Origin: Ignavibacteriaceae bacterium
Lineage (GTDB): Bacteria; Bacteroidota; Ignavibacteria; Ignavibacteriales; Ignavibacteriaceae
Assembly (NCBI GenBank): GCA_023231105.1
Contig: JALNWB010000158.1
Coordinates: 1-8,864 of the forward strand
DNA: 8,864 nt
Direction: 5' to 3'
Part shown: positions 7,515-8,864 of the stretch, in pieces
Layout: each line of letters begins with the position of its first letter
Position numbering within the stretch: position 1 is the first letter of the stretch
Notes under the pieces: generated by a model
The model's database searches: none
What the model saw: only the letters and a program-made list of their open reading frames with translations
Told to the model about the DNA's origin: nothing
Program-made: the position numbers and the translations under genes

Positions 7515-7572
7515 GTCATCGGTCATTGGGCAGAAGTCATTTTTTAATGACCGTTGACCAATGACTACTGAC
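7515..7572. repeat. Symmetric inverted array of 7-bp-period TGAC half-sites
   Basis: On the plus strand GTCAT units start at 7515, 7522 and 7536, with a degenerate GGCAG at 7529. From the centre onwards NTGAC units start at 7547, 7554, 7561 and 7568. Every step within an arm is 7 bp, and the two arms mirror each other about 7543.5. The 20-bp arms nearest the centre match in about 16 positions as inverted repeats around a T-rich centre. The array nearly fills the 73-bp gap between the aminotransferase stop and the start of the HMA-AraC gene. It could be a multi-site operator, a hairpin-forming element, or a dispersed heptamer repeat. Confidence 0.75.
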
Positions 7573-7577
7573 TATTC

Positions 7578-8780
7578 TCACTCCATTACAAGCACTTCGG
7601 CGATTCTCTCCATCGCCCAATCAATTTCTTCTTTCGTAATTACCAACGGAGGAGCAAAACGGATAACGTTGGTATGTGTTTCTTTGCAGAGCAAACCGCG
7701 GTCTTTTAGCGCTTCACAAAATCTTCTTGCACCGCCTGCTTCGGGATGCAGTTCAACACCGATGAACAAACCTTTCCCACGAATCTCTTTAACGTGTTTC
7801 GATTTTATTTCATTTAATTTTTCTCTGAAATAATTTCCCATTTCAAAAGAATTTTCGATCAACTTTTCCTCAATTAGGACTTTAATACTTTCGCGCGCAA
7901 TTGCTGCGCCGAGTGGATTTCCGCCGAATGTTGAACCATGATCGCCAGGATTAAAAACTCTGAGAAGTTTTTTATCCGCCAAAACTGCCGACACCGGGTA
8001 ACAACCGCCTGAAAGCGCTTTACCAACGATTACTGCATCGGGACGAATTTTTTCGTACTCGAATGCAAAAAGTTTTCCGCTTCTTCCTAAACCGGACTGA
8101 ATTTCATCTGCAATAAAAAGGACATTATTTTTTCTGCAAATCTCAAATGCTTTCTGCAAATATCCTTCCGGCGGAACAATTACTCCCCCTTCGCCTTGTA
8201 TCGGTTCAACTAAAAAAGCAACTGTGTTGGAACAGATCATTTGTTCGAGCAGTTCAATATTGCCGTAAGGAATAATTTTGTATCCCGGTGTGAATGGTCC
8301 GAATCCATCTTTATATTGCTCTTCGGTAGAAAAAGAAATTATCGAAATTGTTCTACCGGAAAAATTATTTGTGCAGCAGATTATTTCAGCTTTGTTTTCT
8401 TCAACGCCTTTAATTTTATAACCCCATTTGCGGGCAGCTTTCAATGCAGTTTCAACAGCTTCGGCGCCGGAATTCATCGGAAGCATCATTTCGTATCCGG
8501 TAAGTTCGCACAACTCTTTGCAAAGAAATGGGAGTTGGTCATTTCTAAATGCGCGGGAAGTGAGCGTAACTTTTTCTAATTGTTCTTTTGCTTTATTTAC
8601 GATGCGCGGATGGCAATGTCCTTGATTCACTGCCGAATAAGCGGCAAGGCAATCGAGATATTTGTTTCCATCAACATCCCAAACCCAAACACCTTTAGCT
8701 TTTTCAATTACGACATCCAGTGGATGATAATTATGCGCGCCGTATTGGTCTTCAATATTTATAATTTCTTTAGAGGTCAT
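7578..8780 (-). CDS. rocD: Ornithine aminotransferase (PLP, class III)
   Basis: This 400-residue cytosolic enzyme transfers the delta-amino group of ornithine to 2-oxoglutarate. The products are glutamate semialdehyde (in equilibrium with pyrroline-5-carboxylate) and glutamate, linking arginine and proline metabolism. The length equals that of bacterial RocD. Hallmarks are YGAHNYHPL near 13-21, AYSAVNQGHCHP at 47-58, VTLTSRAF at 71-78 and the PLP phosphate loop SGAEAVETA at 104-112. The cofactor-stacking region is F140-S-G-R-T. EPIQGE is at 192-197, ADEIQSGLGR at 224-233 with D225 and Q228, and the Schiff-base lysine K254 lies in VGKALSGG. HGSTFGGNPL is at 281-290 and the C-terminal GLLCKETHTNVIRFAPPL is highly typical of RocD and not of acetylornithine aminotransferase. 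Where Bacillus enzymes have FHGR and human FWGR, this one has FSGR, at a variable site. The start is supported by AAGGAA at 8786-8791. The regulator gene follows 73 nt downstream on the same strand. Confidence 0.94.
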   Translation of the reverse strand: MTSKEIINIEDQYGAHNYHPLDVVIEKAKGVWVWDVDGNKYLDCLAAYSAVNQGHCHPRIVNKAKEQLEKVTLTSRAFRNDQLPFLCKELCELTGYEMMLPMNSGAEAVETALKAARKWGYKIKGVEENKAEIICCTNNFSGRTISIISFSTEEQYKDGFGPFTPGYKIIPYGNIELLEQMICSNTVAFLVEPIQGEGGVIVPPEGYLQKAFEICRKNNVLFIADEIQSGLGRSGKLFAFEYEKIRPDAVIVGKALSGGCYPVSAVLADKKLLRVFNPGDHGSTFGGNPLGAAIARESIKVLIEEKLIENSFEMGNYFREKLNEIKSKHVKEIRGKGLFIGVELHPEAGGARRFCEALKDRGLLCKETHTNVIRFAPPLVITKEEIDWAMERIAEVLVME

Positions 8781-8822
8781 AAAGTTTCCTTGATTTTTTT
8801 TTCTTCATTTATAATTTAATAA

Positions 8823-8851
8823 ATTATACGCTGAAATTCAGCATAAGTAAA
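8823..8851 (-). promoter_or_regulatory. Sigma70-like promoter for rocD with an operator-like palindrome in the spacer
   Basis: Read on the minus strand, TTTACT (8851-8846, 4 of 6 to TTGACA) and a perfect TATAAT (8828-8823) are separated by exactly 17 bp. Most of the spacer is the 13-bp palindrome GCTGAA-T-TTCAGC (8830-8842). The -10 lies about 42 bp before the rocD ATG. A protein bound to the palindrome would block polymerase, so repression is the natural guess. Central TGAA/TTCA bases recall ArgR boxes, but the spacing is too short for a standard one. If this lineage uses the Bacteroidota -33/-7 promoter pattern, the match could be accidental. Confidence 0.5.
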
Positions 8852-8864
8852 AAAAAGTGCTTAA

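Noticed and set aside
7515..7572. Heptad array as a CRISPR array or intrinsic terminator
   Set aside because: The units are 5-7 bp with no spacers, so it is not CRISPR. The potential hairpin has its A/T run in the loop instead of after the stem, so it is not a standard terminator.
8241..8819. Overlapping plus-strand frames opposite rocD
   Set aside because: They are antisense to conserved class III aminotransferase sequence, and their Phe/Cys-rich composition is typical of a reverse-strand shadow.

Overview
The window looks like chromosomal DNA from an AT-rich member of the Bacteroidota/Chlorobi/Ignavibacteria assemblage. This placement is an inference from three things: the protein flavour (an HMA-AraC fusion regulator, a hybrid kinase ending in an Hpt domain, and a TolB-like lipoprotein), the low GC by eye, and the mix of starts with and without a Shine-Dalgarno sequence. 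There is no rRNA or tRNA gene to fix the lineage. I see no CRISPR array, transposase, prophage or integrase.

Layout. At 1-845 (minus) lies the 5' part of a secreted lipoprotein with TolB/DUF5050-like propeller repeats, cut by the window edge. At 917-1495 (minus) is a PAP2-family membrane phosphatase with its full signature. A divergent intergenic region of about 120 bp separates it from a large plus-strand hybrid histidine kinase (1615-4275), which carries a membrane sensor, PAS, HisKA, HATPase, receiver and Hpt domains. A perfect 26-bp palindrome at 4310-4335 lies between the convergent ends of the kinase and the copper genes. It overlaps the stop codon of the next gene.

From 8780 down to 4333 four minus-strand genes follow one another in transcription order: ornithine aminotransferase (rocD-like), an HMA-AraC fusion regulator, a CopA-type Cu(I) P1B-ATPase, and a 71-residue HMA protein. 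The last three form a copper-handling cassette in which every protein has a CxxC HMA domain. The likely division of labour is a metal-sensing regulator, an exporter at the cytoplasmic membrane, and a small soluble metal-binding protein. The aminotransferase belongs to arginine/ornithine catabolism and may share a transcript with the cassette, although a 73-nt spacer separates them.

The non-coding signals most worth a second look are: (i) an exactly symmetric array of 5-bp half-sites repeating every 7 bp at 7515-7572, upstream of the fusion regulator; (ii) a pair of TTTCGTMC direct repeats exactly 21 bp apart upstream of copA, which is the geometry used by AraC-family activators; (iii) a 13-bp palindrome filling most of the spacer of a good sigma70-like promoter in front of rocD; (iv) the 26-bp palindrome. 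The most plausible little-studied system here is direct copper sensing by an HMA domain fused to an AraC-type DNA-binding domain, in place of CueR, CsoR or CopY. The protein architecture is recognisable and, to my recollection, recurrent in Bacteroidota. Its mechanism and operator are inferred here.
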